DNA of 64,000 nucleotides from Nissolia schottii (lineage: Eukaryota; Streptophyta; Magnoliopsida; Fabales; Fabaceae): positions 85,293 to 149,292 of the forward strand of contig QANU01073304.1 of NCBI GenBank assembly GCA_003254905.1. Direction: 5' to 3'. The notes under the pieces were generated by a model that worked only from the letters and a program-made list of their open reading frames with translations, did no database searches and was not told where the DNA came from. Shown here piece by piece: positions 1-11,768 of this stretch. Within the stretch, counting starts at the first letter, position 1, and every line of letters starts with the position of its first letter. The position numbers and the translations under genes were made by a program.

Positions 1-905
1 CTTGTAACAGAACAAAAATAGGGTCACCTTTATTAAATTTGTTAAATTTCATCTTGTGTTTTAATTTGATAAACTTGTTAAAGCACATCTCATGTTTTAA
101 TTCAGAGGCACATCTCGTGTTTTAATTCAGACTCAAACCCCTTTATGATATTAAAGGAATTCTCACTTCCATTACAAAACAAGAGTTTCACATAACCTCA
201 AGTACCATAAAGGATCTTAGCATTAACAATATCATTAACAAAACCACAATTAATAATTAAACTGTAGGGGGTCACTTTCTAAATGCCTAACAGTTAAGAC
301 CGCAGGGAGTCTCAAAGTTCAGTTACCCTTATAAAGAATAAAATACGCTTCCAAATTCATCATGTCAAGCTCATATAACCAAATCTAGGGACAACGATGA
401 AGTGCGACATGCAAGAGCACTTCATGCCACATACAAGGATACAAACTTCGACAGGATTTGATGTAGTAGACCTGAAACAAATCACGTTTTTCTTTGTGGT
501 AAACAGTGTTTAGTTATAAATAAATAAAGGCATACATATACAGACAGGTATAAGACAACCTTCGGCTTCATTGGAATTTCCCTCTAAACGGTGGTGAGAG
601 TGAAGCTGAGTTTCTGTTATGTGTGATTTGTCTTACTCTTGTCTCTTCCACCCCTCATCCCCAAAATAATAATTTAACAACGTAATTTTTTTTTTTTTAC
701 ACACATCCAAATATCCAATCATGAATTGTTATTGTCTAATTAAGAGTGTTCGAATCTTAAAATAATTACCTTCAAACTCACACATATGATGATATATGAT
801 TGGTTGACAATGTAAAATTGTTACACTAACCGCACATCAATAATGAAAGGGCATAGAATAGAAAATAGAGAGGCAGAGAGTGAAAGAAAAAAAAATCATT
901 CATAC
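1..905 (-). other. Intron 2 of the DAGL-like lipase gene (partial)
   Basis: This stretch lies downstream, in minus-strand sense, of the exon 2 donor (GTATGA at 905-900). The family's next expected exon, encoding the start of the class 3 lipase domain, is not visible here on the minus strand. I read it as an intron continuing past the left edge. It is AT-rich and has a T run near 680. No other gene is seen. Confidence 0.5.
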
Positions 906-1545
906 CCCAGCTTTGGGCATCTGTATGAGCACATCTTCCAGTGTGAAACAAGCTGAATCTAAGAACACAGGAAATGGCTTCTTTGAGAAAAGTATACAGA
1001 GGGTCAACAATCTCAACAGTTCATACAGTTCCACAATGATCTCATCCCCCTTCAGTTGCACAGAATCACTCCCAGCATAAACACTAGCCACTGGCAAATC
1101 ACCCTGCAAATTAATTCCAATCACACCAAACAATAAAGAAAAAAACTAGTTAATAAACCCTGCAAAACAGTTAAGGCACCCAAATCGGGACCCTAATTTC
1201 AAGAACAAAATTAAAAAACCCTAAAATTTGAGGAAATTTCACCTGCTTGCGCATGAAGTAGTTGATGCCGAAGGCCAAGTCGCCGATGGGCCACTTCCCT
1301 AGGGTCTCGGAATACGTGAACCTCAGCGTCTCCGACAGCGTGACGATCGATTCCAGCAGCGTCGCCGGCGGCTGAGCTGGCCGCCGGGAGATCCTCCTCC
1401 GGCGAACCGATCTGCTCGACGACCTCGACGGATCGCCGCCTGCGGGATCTTCCTCCGCCGCCCCATTCTGCCCGAGCCTCCGGATGAGGACGTAGTACAG
1501 CATCACCGCCGCACCGGCCGCCGTCGCCATTGCTCCCGCCGCCAT
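906..1545 (-). CDS. DAGL-like class 3 lipase, first two exons (partial)
   Basis: The encoded protein resembles the plant family annotated as mono-/di-acylglycerol lipase N-terminal plus class 3 lipase (Arabidopsis At3g14075/At4g16070 type), recalled from memory. Exon 1 is 1545..1243 (101 codons, start ATG at 1545). Exon 2 is 1103..906 (66 codons). The junctions are donor CAG/GTGAAA, acceptor TTGCAG/GGTGAT and donor GGG/GTATGA, all phase 0. Residues 4-23 form an alanine-rich hydrophobic segment, likely a membrane anchor, followed by an Arg/Ser-rich stretch and the conserved LGKWPIGDLAFGINYFMRKQ region. The catalytic GHSLGG serine motif would lie in later exons outside the window, so activity cannot be judged. 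Exon 1 is GC-rich against AT-rich surroundings, as expected of a real coding exon. The family call is good; the gene's integrity is unknown. Confidence 0.8.
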
Positions 1546-3180
1546 GGAATTCGACGCAAGAACCTAATCACGGCGAATAGAATGAAGGAAATGCGAGCAA
1601 GAGAAAGAGATGTTTACTGGGAAATGGAAAATTGGGATTTGGAGAAAGGAAGAAAAAGATTGAAACTTTAGGGTAGCGAAATCTGAAGATTTTGCTGAGG
1701 GGAACAGAGAATGTGGTGTGTTCTTTTTATTATTATTATTTTTTCTTCCTTGTTCGTTGTTTGTGGGAGAAGGTCAGAATTTGGGAACAGAATATTACAT
1801 CTGAAGGAACAAGAAGCTTGGTCTAGTATCTTGGTTTAAATGACCGTAATACCCTTGGCCTTTTGTTATTATTGTTGGGAGATTAATTAGGGGTAGATTG
1901 GATAAGATGGGGATTAGAGTGTGGACAAGGCACGTTAAGCATGGAAATGGAAAATGAATAAATTTTGTTAAAAAAAGAAAGTGAGGATGGGGAAGATAGA
2001 GACAAGGAGTGGATGTGGATGTTTCGAGTTGGATGCTTGAACAATAATATATGTCATTTTAATATTTTAGAAAAAAAAAACATGAGCTTAAGTTTTAAGG
2101 AAATAGTGTTTGGTTTTGTATAAATTACTAATTACTATTACTAATATTTATAATTTATTAAATAAGTTAAATTTTATTTGTTGACAATAATCTACCGCCG
2201 ATCATATTACGTACTGAAGTTATAAGAAAATGATTGTGAAGGTCAAACACTTACAATCTATCAATCTATAATGAGTATATGACTATAGTTAAATGTTGTT
2301 CACTAATATTATCATGTGACATGTTTTCTTAATTTTAAATTTTTTATTATTTTTTAATTGAAATATTCTTTCCATTTTAATTTATCTTATTAGTATTATT
2401 TTATTATGTCACGTGTTTTAAAATTTATTTTATTTACTATAAAACTATTTATTGTATTTCAACCTTTTATTTTACTCATTACTTTTATTTTAATTTTTCA
2501 CTTTTCATAACAGTGTGTAAAAATGAAGTGTAAAATTTTTAATCCTAACATGTTAGATATAAAATAGTTTATTTATAAACATACCCAAGATAACATGATA
2601 AATTAATTAAATTTTTACACTATAATTTATGTATTTAAGAAGAAAAAAGTTATCAAAGTATAATTATAATTGATTTAAATATTATTTTATTAAAAACCTA
2701 AAAAGTGAAAGTTATGATCGTTTTTCATATTTAAAAATAATTCATTTCAAATGTAATATAAATATAATATTTTTCATTTAATTATATAAAATTTAACACA
2801 CAACAAAATTACACAAATAAGTATTACCTTTTAGTATAAGTCTTTTCATTATACTTTAACATGTATCACAATTATATTTAAATTATCTTTTTGTAAATTA
2901 AAATTGTAATTAAATATTTTTATTAAAAAAAGTAAATAATTTTAAATATACATTAAATATTGATTTAATATATAAATTTTTTAATCATTAGCATAATATT
3001 TATAAAATAATTTTTAAATATATATAATATAACATGCTAAACTGAAAAAATAAACTTTACTACCTTATGTGTTCGAGAAAAAATTTGTATCAAATTATAA
3101 TTAAGGTTGAGTTAAATATTATTTTGCAAAGAATCAAAAGAGTAAGAATTATAAATATTTTACACACCCTAAAAATAATT
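1546..3180. other. 5' flank of lipase gene and AT-rich intergenic DNA
   Basis: The first 150 bases upstream of the lipase ATG are purine-rich on the + strand, fitting a CT-rich plant 5' UTR on the minus strand. No convincing TATA box was fixed. Beyond about 2050 the DNA is strongly AT-rich and shows no coding signal. A block near 2640-2780 recurs in diverged form near 3080-3190. Confidence 0.4.
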
Positions 3181-3450
3181 CACTTCAAACCTTTGGCCTT
3201 CTTTAATTATTATTACTATTAACACTCATATATTCTATTTAAATCATATAGCTAAAATCTCTCAAAAATGATAATAATCATCTCTAAATATGTAACAACA
3301 AACTAAAAGTACAATTACAACTTGAATAATGAAAATAATTAAAATTGTTAAAACAATTTCAAATTTTTGGTCTTCTTCAATCATTATTACTATCAAGTAT
3401 CATATATTTTATTTACATCTTATAAAATATCTTCCCTCTCTCTTTTCTCA
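3181..3450. repeat. Diverged direct repeat, two copies
   Basis: Two roughly 65-bp blocks start near 3184 and 3359 and line up through motifs of the form TTCAAA-TTTGG-CTTCTT, ATTATTACTAT and CATATATT. They are about 175 bp apart. No coding potential is evident; the short open frames here are chance. Confidence 0.45.
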
Positions 3451-3905
3451 CATCACAAAACAAGTGCATTTGTATCAAAAGAAGAAAAATCAATCCAATT
3501 ATTGGTGCACCAAAACAGGTCATGGTTCCTCAAATTACCTTTATCATAAACATTTCTCCTTCAAAACAATTATTTAAAACCAAAGCTAGAATTGTGAGAA
3601 TATTGGAAAGAAGAAATGTTAAGAACTAAAGTATCGTTGAAAGTCTTGAATTAAAATTATTTTTGGTGTTTACAGACTTTCAAGTTTCAATGTGAAGGGT
3701 ACAAAGATCAAAAGTCGTTGTTAAAAAAACCACTAACAAACAAATATAAAGGAGTTGTGCATGAGAAAAATGTTTATACTTTTGCTTTTGCAATCTTCTC
3801 AAATGTCAATGAATACTTACAAGACTACAAGTCTACACACATGAATTTAGAATCATGTTCTTCATGCGTACTAAGGTTGATGAATGTCAAGGAGATAACA
3901 TATCT
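3451..3905. other. AT-rich intergenic DNA
   Basis: No recognisable gene. Short open frames around 3329-3939 lack family resemblance, are AT-driven and overlap one another. Confidence 0.4.
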
Positions 3906-3910
3906 ATGTG

Positions 3911-4113
3911 TATTAGATGATCAAAATCATCCAAAATAGTAATCATAGAGTTGGTTAAGTTAGTTATGTTTGAGTTGGTTAGAAAGTTAGTTATTGTGCA
4001 CATGGCACAAGTTGTTAGCTTGAAGCTATTATGTAATGATAAAAGGCTTTCATGCCTTCAATCAATAACAAGTTTTTGCAATTCATTTTTATTACAAATC
4101 CAAAGTTCTATCA
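3911..4113 (+). mobile_element. Solo LTR of a Copia family with TA...CA ends
   Basis: The 203-bp segment begins TATTAGATGAT and ends TTCTATCA, the same ends as the LTRs of the Copia element at 21882-26733. It shares internal landmarks with them (ATCATCCAAA, CATGCCTTCAATCAATA). It is flanked by a perfect 5-bp direct repeat, ATGTG, at 3906-3910 and 4114-4118, which is the expected target-site duplication. No internal Copia sequence is present, so this is a solo LTR left by LTR-LTR recombination. Confidence 0.85.
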
Positions 4114-4118
4114 ATGTG

Positions 4119-4900
4119 TTTTTCGTATATATATGAGCAAGTGAGATGAAGTAAGAATTTGATTTGAGAATTAGGAATTTCTAATTAATGGATTGTATAT
4201 GGTATTATTTTGGGTGGATTGGGTCAATTTTCTAATATAATAATAAATATAATCACTTTTAATTTAAGTACGTTGATTACAAAGGCATTCAGCACATCAA
4301 TTTCTAATTCAAAATTTTAGCTACTGCTCCTAAATAACCAATAAAAAAATATCAATACTTGCATAAACAAAAAAAAAAATGTATAACTCATTCTCACGTG
4401 AATATATATATATATATAAACGCAACCAATCAAATAACTTAAAAGTTTTGTAAAATTTATTACTTTATTTAATACTTACAAATAATTAAATACTATATAA
4501 TTAATTATGTGTACAATTATATATTTATAAATAAAATAATATATATATATACACGCACATTATTGATTAAATTATCAAAAAATATTAAAGTAAAAAAAAA
4601 TATTGCATAGTTCATCAACGTGTTGCTAAATCTACACAAGTTATTACTACTCACACTAATTCCATAACAACTCAAATGTAATTGAGTATTTTAAAATTAT
4701 AACACATTCCTTTAACAATTTAAAACAAAAACATATTTACACAAAATTTATATTATTATAAAATATATATACTGTATATTTTTTAATAATAAATATTTAT
4801 AAATTAATAAATTATTTTGTCGTGCAAGCCACGAATACACAACTAATTTATACAATAGTACACAATTAAATGATTGTATTAAATGATACTAAATAAACTT
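4119..4900. other. AT-rich intergenic DNA with AT microsatellites
   Basis: Very AT-rich. Short (AT)n runs occur near 4405 and 4540. No gene or structured element was recognised. Confidence 0.4.
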
Positions 4901-4904
4901 ACAT

Positions 4905-4980
4905 TACCTTCACGACTCGAACTGAAGACAATCACCCTATCAAGGCAATGCCTTAACCACTAAACTAATATCACTTTTTG
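4905..4980 (-). other. tRNA-like segment with Pol III A and B box matches
   Basis: Read on the minus strand, TTAGTTTAGTGGTTAAGG (4968-4951) resembles a tRNA A box. AGTTCGAGTCG (4923-4913) resembles a B box, at about tRNA-like spacing. The acceptor and T stems do not pair well, so it is more likely a tRNA-derived repeat relic than a working tRNA. Confidence 0.3.
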
Positions 4981-5129
4981 TAATATTTTATACAATTATA
5001 TTTATTAATATAATTTAGGTAATGTTTTGGTCTTAGATATAGGAAGATATTTAGAGATTATTGGTCTTGTATGTTTTGGCTTAGATCTTGAAAGATGGTT
5101 GATTATTATTGTTGAATGTTGTGTTATTG

Positions 5130-5317
5130 ATTGTGTAACAGGCCGTAGTAGAAGGCCGTAGTAATAGGCCAAACAAAAGATTTTTTATAATTAAAAAAAA
5201 TACACAAACAGGCCTAGCAGGCTCAAAGTCAGGCTAAGCTAAAAAAATACTTTAATAGTTAACAGACTAGGCCCAAGCCAAAACTAATGAAACAGGCCTA
5301 ACTCGTTCTCATCCCTA
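5130..5317. repeat. Possible truncated hAT-type MITE
   Basis: The right end, on the opposite strand, reads TAGGGATGAGAACGAG, and the interior repeats AGGCC motifs. This resembles plant hAT terminal repeats beginning TAGGG. No matching left terminus or target duplication was found, so the call is weak. Confidence 0.3.
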
Positions 5318-7540
5318 CTTCCGCCACCATTGTCCTGGTGTTGTCATCTTGGTCGCACTCCATCATTGTCGTTGTCGTCACGCTCCACCGTCGTCATCCT
5401 GGTAACCATCCACACCATCGTCATAGATCGCAGGGCTCCATGGTGATACATCTCTAATGGATCACGCATGGAGCAAGAAGGAAAACAATTTGGAGAAAGA
5501 AAACGTAAATCAGGAAGAAGATAAAGCTAGGTTAATTTGGGAATGAAAATTAGAAAATAGTACCATCACGTCTAATTAGGCCACTTGAGGCATGATAACT
5601 TAATACAATAATTGTAGGATAAAAATGGATAAGACCGTATAACATTATACTATATTATGTTACGCCAAACATATGATAAAACTTAATTTTATAGTATTAA
5701 CTAATACTATCATGTCGTATATGGCGTAACAAATAGGGCCTTGTGAAAGATATCTCTCAATTTAAAATGGGACAAATTTTCCTCTTAACAAATTTTTTTA
5801 TGTATTTAAATATATATTTACCAAAATAACATAATCATTACTATTTAATTAAAAGAAATACATTCTATGAAAAATAGACTAGCAAAGAGATTAATTTATA
5901 TATACTGTAAAATAATTTTATATTGTCATTCAATTATATATTCGTCAATGAGCTTAATTCAATTGATATTAGTGCCCATTCTTTTTAGAGATCTCGAGTT
6001 TGAGTCTCTTGAGTTTGAGTCTCTTCAATGTAACAAAAAAGAAGGAATTCAATCATATATTATCACGTTACTAAAACTAATTAATTTTTTTTCTATTAGA
6101 ACGAGCTCAGCTTCGCCAAGTGAAATAACCTATAAACCTTAGCAGACAAGATAACGAGACTAAATGTTTAAATCAAACAATATACTCCATCCCATAAGCT
6201 CAAACACACGAACTATGCGGTCACGTGTCACTTCACTTCATCTTAACCTTTGAGATAAAGATCATTAATGTGTGTATTTTTTATTTTTTTTTCTCCTCCA
6301 GAAGATTCAAACACACAGGGACCCCTTGACTCAATATTAAGAAAAATGTCATTTAAGCTACTAATTCTTGATTAATTAATTATTATATTCACTAACTCAA
6401 AAGTCTCACAAATAAATGCACCTAATTGGATGATACGTAATTTATTTTTCATTCGAATGTAATATTATTTTAGATTAATATAGTACATAGAAATTAAATT
6501 AATAAATGTGTTATATTATTTGAATTTATTGTATACTTAAGATACTATGCTGACTTACTATACATCTACTCATATTGAATGAGATATCTTAATAGTTTAT
6601 AAGTATTATTGAGATCTCATCTAATAATAGATGAGAAATAAATTGACACACACATGATCTTAAATACACTAAATACAAATATAATTTTTTATTATACAAA
6701 ATTTAGGTGACTTTAATCCCAATATCAAAGCATATCTCTTTAAGTAAACAATCTATTGGATCAAAACATATCTCTTTATGTAATCAATCACTACTTTTGT
6801 AATCTTAAAAACAAAATGAGTGGGTCCGGGTGCACACGATTCGCGCGCGGTGCAATGGGATTGGTTGGTGGCTGGATCCAACCCAACATTGACCAGAGTT
6901 TAATGAAGTGGGACATACTTGGTTCAGCTATGCCTATGTTTGTAATGCCTTTTTCGTGACACCTAATCACAAAAATATGGGTTCATTATGTGCCTTTTTC
7001 TCCACCACATAGGTGTATATTTTAGGGTTTAAATAACCTAAATCTATACTGATATGTGGTATAGGAACTTTTGGTCCTTGATCATAGTGTTTTGTCTTCA
7101 TATTATGTGGTTATTAGGAGAAAGTTAAAGAAATGAAAAGGTGGGATGTCTCATTATGTGGTTGGAATTGCTCTTACACACACGAGTGAAAAGCGATGTG
7201 TACATGTATGGAACTGTCAAATTTTTGCATGCGTATACGCCTGTTAAGTGCTTAAAATAATTCTAAGAAGCACTCACATTAATATGGATACAGAATACCC
7301 CACGATCCGTAATTCCACGATAATTCAAATTTAAAATTTTACAAAATACAGACATAATATAATATAAAATTAAATATTTATAACAATATTTTAATATATT
7401 TATTAATATCAAATTATTAGTTTTTAGTATTTTTTAAATTTCTTTTAAAATATATAAAACACTTAAGATATTTTCAAGTGTCAATACTTGCTAATTTTTT
7501 AAGGATTCATATTATTATAAATTATTTAATATTGTAAATG
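5318..7540. other. Intergenic DNA without recognised genes
   Basis: There is a short CG-containing patch near 5330-5470 (GTCGTC-type repeats), a 15-bp duplication (GAGTTTGAGTCTCTT twice, about 5996-6026) and a small GC-rich patch at 6820-6860. The open frames at 5867 and 6756 have no family resemblance. Confidence 0.35.
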
Positions 7541-7554
7541 TTTTTTACTTGGAC

Positions 7555-7750
7555 ACGACATAAACATAACTCAAAAAACTTTTGGAAATAGCTCAGATAC
7601 GATTAGTTATGAATTTTTTATTTGGACACTTTCGGACACATGTAACACGTGTATTAGATGAGTATCTTCATGTGTTAGTACCCACGGTGTGTCAAACACG
7701 AGAAGGAAAAGAACATAACTGTCTCACAAAGTGTCAATGCTTCCTAATTA
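7555..7750. repeat. Dispersed repeat, copy 1
   Basis: This block aligns with 44615-44785 through TTTGGACACTTT, GATGAGT-TCTTCATGTGTTAGT and CGGTGTGTCA. It is noncoding and of unknown class. Confidence 0.55.
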
Positions 7751-8470
7751 TTACTTGAAAAGGAAAATATTACATCTCTGCTATTGTGTAGCTTATATTG
7801 TGTTTGTGCATAAAATAATTAAATAAAAAAAGTATATTTAAAATTTAGTTTTTTTTTATAAATTGAAATGATGAAATATTGTAAATTTAAATAAAAGTTG
7901 ATAAAAAAATTTTGAAATTTTTTTTTATAGAAGTTGGTTGCTATGCACGGTCAACATAAAAATTTGCACAATCTTTTAATTATTTATTTTCACATCAATA
8001 AAAGTAATTAAATCTTACACTTACTATTTTAAAATTCTCACACACAACAACATAAAAAATGTTATATCTTCCTACCAATTAAGCCTACAAATCCCATAAG
8101 CTCTCAACAGGTTTGTTATAAAAGTGCTCTATGAAAGTAATGCGTTTGAGTCACACTCAAATTGATGACTCTCATCTTTTTGGTACAGTGAATATATTCA
8201 TGAGTTGATGAGTAGGGAGTGTCCACTTCATATCACCAATGTCCTTTGTCAAACAAATGTGTGTGCTTAATTTTCTTGTCAAGGAAGGCTCCAACAACGA
8301 AAACATCTCATGATTCTTGAACATTCACCTCGGGTACTTCAAACTTTGTGGCCAGAGGCAGAACTAAGGGGGTCCTAGGGTGGTGGGTTTAACACATATA
8401 AACCCCAATGATAAATTTATCATACACACACATGTATATATATGGGTGAGTTTATTATTTTACAAACGTA
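7751..8470. other. Intergenic DNA
   Basis: AT-rich; no gene recognised. Confidence 0.35.
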
Positions 8471-8483
8471 TGGTCTTGTTTAC

Positions 8484-8628
8484 CTGAAATCGGCACCTAA
8501 AGTACCGATTTTAGGTACTGCTCACATGACATGATGGCATTAGGGACTGAAATCGGTAATATACATACCGATTTCAAGAAAAGTTACATTAGAGCCCCTG
8601 AAATTGGTACTAATAGTGCTGATTTCAT
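8484..8628. repeat. Three successive imperfect hairpins upstream of MULE remnant
   Basis: Three inverted repeats follow one another. The middle one is perfect: TGAAATCGGTA at 8548-8558 and TACCGATTTCA at 8566-8576. The first (8484-8514) and third (8598-8628) are variants with mismatches. All share the CTGAAAT(C/T)GG word. They lie 200-350 bases before the transposase reading frame and are probably part of the MULE 5' region. Confidence 0.6.
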
Positions 8629-8829
8629 GCAAACAGTGAAAAATAAATAAATAACTCACACCAACCCAGAAATCTCTATCTATAAATACCCACTACTCTT
8701 CTCTTTTCTTCTCTTCTCACACAATTTTTTATTTACATATCATCATTTTTAAAGATATTTTCTCTTCTCTTCTTGTTCTCTGATTTTTTTCTACAATGTC
8801 CATATCCATTTTATATTTTTAAGAAAAAA

Positions 8830-10061
8830 ATGAGTAGGAAAGGTATTGTCACTTTGGATTTTTATAATGGTTCTAAGAGAAAATCTATATTAAAGGAGTT
8901 GAGTTTGTTAGTGATAATGATGCTGAGTTTGTTATAATGTGGTTGTCTATGTCATTCTCTAATTTGCATTGTGCAATTTGTTCTCATTTTAATAAGAGAG
9001 TCAAAAGAATCAGATATAAGGCTCTTGTGTCTTTCATTAATGGAGTTGTTAAATATTGTCTTGTTACGATATCTAACGACCTCCAGGTGCAACACATATT
9101 TTATTTATATGAGACTTATAAGGTAAGTCTTAATGGCATTGAATTCTATGTCAACTTTAAGGAAGTTGTCCCTAATATTGATAATGAATGTGGTCCAATT
9201 TCAAATTCAATGTACCAGGATAATGTTACACCGACATTACTATCGGACGATGAGATGTTCGCTGATGTAGATGGCGATGTTAGTTGGAGTGAGCATAAAA
9301 GTGATATGTCTGAAGACGATGGAACTGACGACGATTATGGTACTGTTAATTATTAATTTTTTACGATAATAATTATCTTAAAGTTAATAGAGTTGGAAAA
9401 ATATGTTCCACACTCACCTCGTGAAGAGGATCTTGTGTATCAGAAAAAAAAATCTCTGTTGACTAATGAGAAATCCGTTTATTAAAATTAAATATTTATT
9501 TTTATTTAATTATCCAAATCATCTTAATAGGGCTTTATTTAATGTGTTTATGAGAATAATTAATTTTAGATTTATAATTCTATAATCGTCTTAAAATTAA
9601 CAGAGATGAAAAAGTATGCTCTACACTTGCCTCGTGAAAAGGATCTTGTGTATCAGAAAAAAAAACAATTTCTATTGACTAATGAGAGATAAAGTTTAAA
9701 AATTACAGATAATGAAGGTGATGAACAATATCACGGTCCACCGCCGTTCCTATGCACATTTGATGTTGACGGTACTTGTGCAACAAAATTTGGAGACATG
9801 GGAAATGATAATGGTGCAACAAATGATCTCTACATAGGGAGAATTTTCAATGATAAAGATGCAGTCAAAGTAGCTGCTGCAAACCATTGCATGCGTATCG
9901 GGGCAGATTATAAAGTGAAGTAGTCAGAATCCATGACATACTATTGCAAATGCAAATACTTTGGCAAAGGGTGTCAGTGGCTTATTAGGGAGACCCTGAA
10001 AAAGAAAAACTACTTTTGGGAAGTTATTAAGTACAATGGTCGTCACAGTTGCGTTGCCTCA
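8830..10061 (+). pseudogene. MULE (MuDR-type) transposase, N-terminal remnant
   Basis: A reading frame opens at ATG 8830 and continues, with a break, through 8937-9356, which ends in an acidic Asp/Glu-rich stretch. A second block at about 9716-10050 encodes LYIGRIFNDKDAVKVAAANH, a CKCKYFGKGCQWLIR segment and a YNGRHSC end. These are typical of the plant MuDR N-terminal DNA-binding domain just before the catalytic domain. There is an in-frame stop after the GADYKVK segment and noncoding DNA between the blocks. The catalytic DDE domain is absent: the homology stops at about 10060, where an LTR-like sequence begins. This is a dead fragment interrupted by a later insertion. Confidence 0.7.
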
Positions 10062-10993
10062 TGAAATATCCCAATTTTTCCTCTTAGAAAGATTTCGCGT
10101 AATAAATAAATATGAGCCAATTATTGAGACTGGAAAATTTAATTATAAAATTTATTTCTCAAAAAGACCAGTCAAAATAGTGGTTTCGCGATCTCGCGGA
10201 ATTTCGCGAGATTTGGGTCGCTTTCGATCGTGACTGAAATTTAATTACGAATCAAAGGTATTCGTAAAATACACTATTATGAAAATAAATTTACGAATAC
10301 CTTGACCGAACTTAAATTCCTGATAAGAAAAATTAGTAGATTACGACGGTGTGTTCAGAATATTTTTAGGATATTTGTATACGAATGATTAACGACCAAA
10401 CGCGATCAAACATGATCGGCATTTGCCAAGTGGCACATGGCCTCAGCCAAGGCCACAGCTTGCATAACACACCACTGCCCTCAAAGTCAACATAATTATC
10501 TTTTCTTATTTCTTTTATTTATTTTTAAGAAAAATCAGCCACAGTGACCGACCTAGATGGCTTATAAATAGCCCATGGCCATGCACTGCCTGATTGCATT
10601 TTCTTTCATTTTTCATCTGCTTCCATTTATTTCTATTCCTTTCGTACTCTCTGCGGTTAAGTTGCCAAACTCAGGCAAAGTAGTAGGATCACACCAACGT
10701 TCGTGTGAACATTTTCTCACAACTTTCACAAACTCCAAATGCGCTTTGAAAGTGGGTAATCTGACCACCCACTGTCTATGTGGCTTGTTATAATGCTTTA
10801 TGTGTGTTCATGTGAATGTATGAAAATATATGATATTTATCTTATGATGGTGTAGGAGTTATTCTGTATATTTTTTAAGTTAGAAAATGTGTTATAGTGA
10901 TTGTTAGAACCTGTGGGAAGCCTTAATGGATTTTTAGTGAGAAAATACGAGAAACAGACCTGAAACCATGTTGTGAATGAACCTGACGAACAA

Positions 10994-11245
10994 GTCATTC
11001 GAATGACCAAACATGGTCATTCGAATGATCCTTCAAATTTTTCAACAGAGAGCAAAAATATATGGGTCATGCGAATGACCAAGTCCTGGTCATTCGAATG
11101 CCTTGTAAATTTTACTCACATGGAGCAAAGTTTTCATGTCATTCGAAGCTATGTCATTCGAATGACTCATTAATTTTTCAATCCAGAGTCAAGTTTCAGT
11201 GTCATTCGAATTAACAGCCTTGGTCATTCGACTGACCACTGAGAG
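10994..11245. repeat. Cluster of GTCATTCGAATGAC palindromes
   Basis: The 14-bp palindrome GTCATTCGAATGAC occurs at 10994-11007. Close variants recur about seven more times to 11240 (for example TCATTCGAATGATC, TCATGCGAATGACC, GTCATTCGACTGACC). They are separated by loosely similar spacers with AATTTTTCA and GAGCAAA words. The block lies inside the candidate long LTR. Confidence 0.75.
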
Positions 11246-11584
11246 ACATAAGTTTTCAGCTTACCACATGTTCCAACAAGTATTAGATCACCATACTTTA
11301 TGTAAGAAAATGCTATGTGATGACTTGTGGATGGTACATATGTATTATGATGCATCATGAGGAAAGGGTTGTCATTAAAATATTAGGACAACCTTAGATA
11401 ACTAGATAAACGATCACTTAATAATGACAAACTCATAATTGAACATAGGAAATCAATGAAGGTCCTAAGAAGGTACCGGCCACCATGGACTCGGAATACC
11501 TTGAACATAGAACTTAGTTATATGGATAGGAAATCCCCTCACTTGGCACGTCTACGGACACACTCCTTAAACACATGCATAAAA

Positions 11585-11768
11585 GAATATGACATCATTA
11601 CATGTTAAGACACGTGCATAGAAGGATATGACATCATGACATGTTAGGAAACAGATCTGACATCATGACATGTTAAGACATGGATATGACATCATGACAT
11701 GTTAGGACACGGATACGACATCATGACATGTTAAGACACGAATATGACATCATGCATGTTAAAACACG
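11585..11768. repeat. Minisatellite, about 27-30 bp unit, six copies
   Basis: Six copies of a unit with core TATGACATCATGACATGTTA follow one another, separated by short variable linkers such as AGACACG. Copies 3 to 5 are the most regular; the last has lost two bases. The core TGACATCA resembles a bZIP-type half-palindrome, but a role is unproven. It lies within the candidate LTR. Confidence 0.75.

Noticed and set aside
6756..6959. 67-codon frame with a GC-rich patch
   Set aside because: No motif and no neighbouring exon signals; probably a repeat fragment.
10036..10233. 65-codon frame running out of the MULE remnant
   Set aside because: Only the first residues match MULE; the rest lies in the LTR-like sequence with TTTCGCG words and is not coding.
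11585..11768. CRISPR-like array
   Set aside because: The repeat units have short, repeat-like linkers rather than unique spacers, and the host is a plant.
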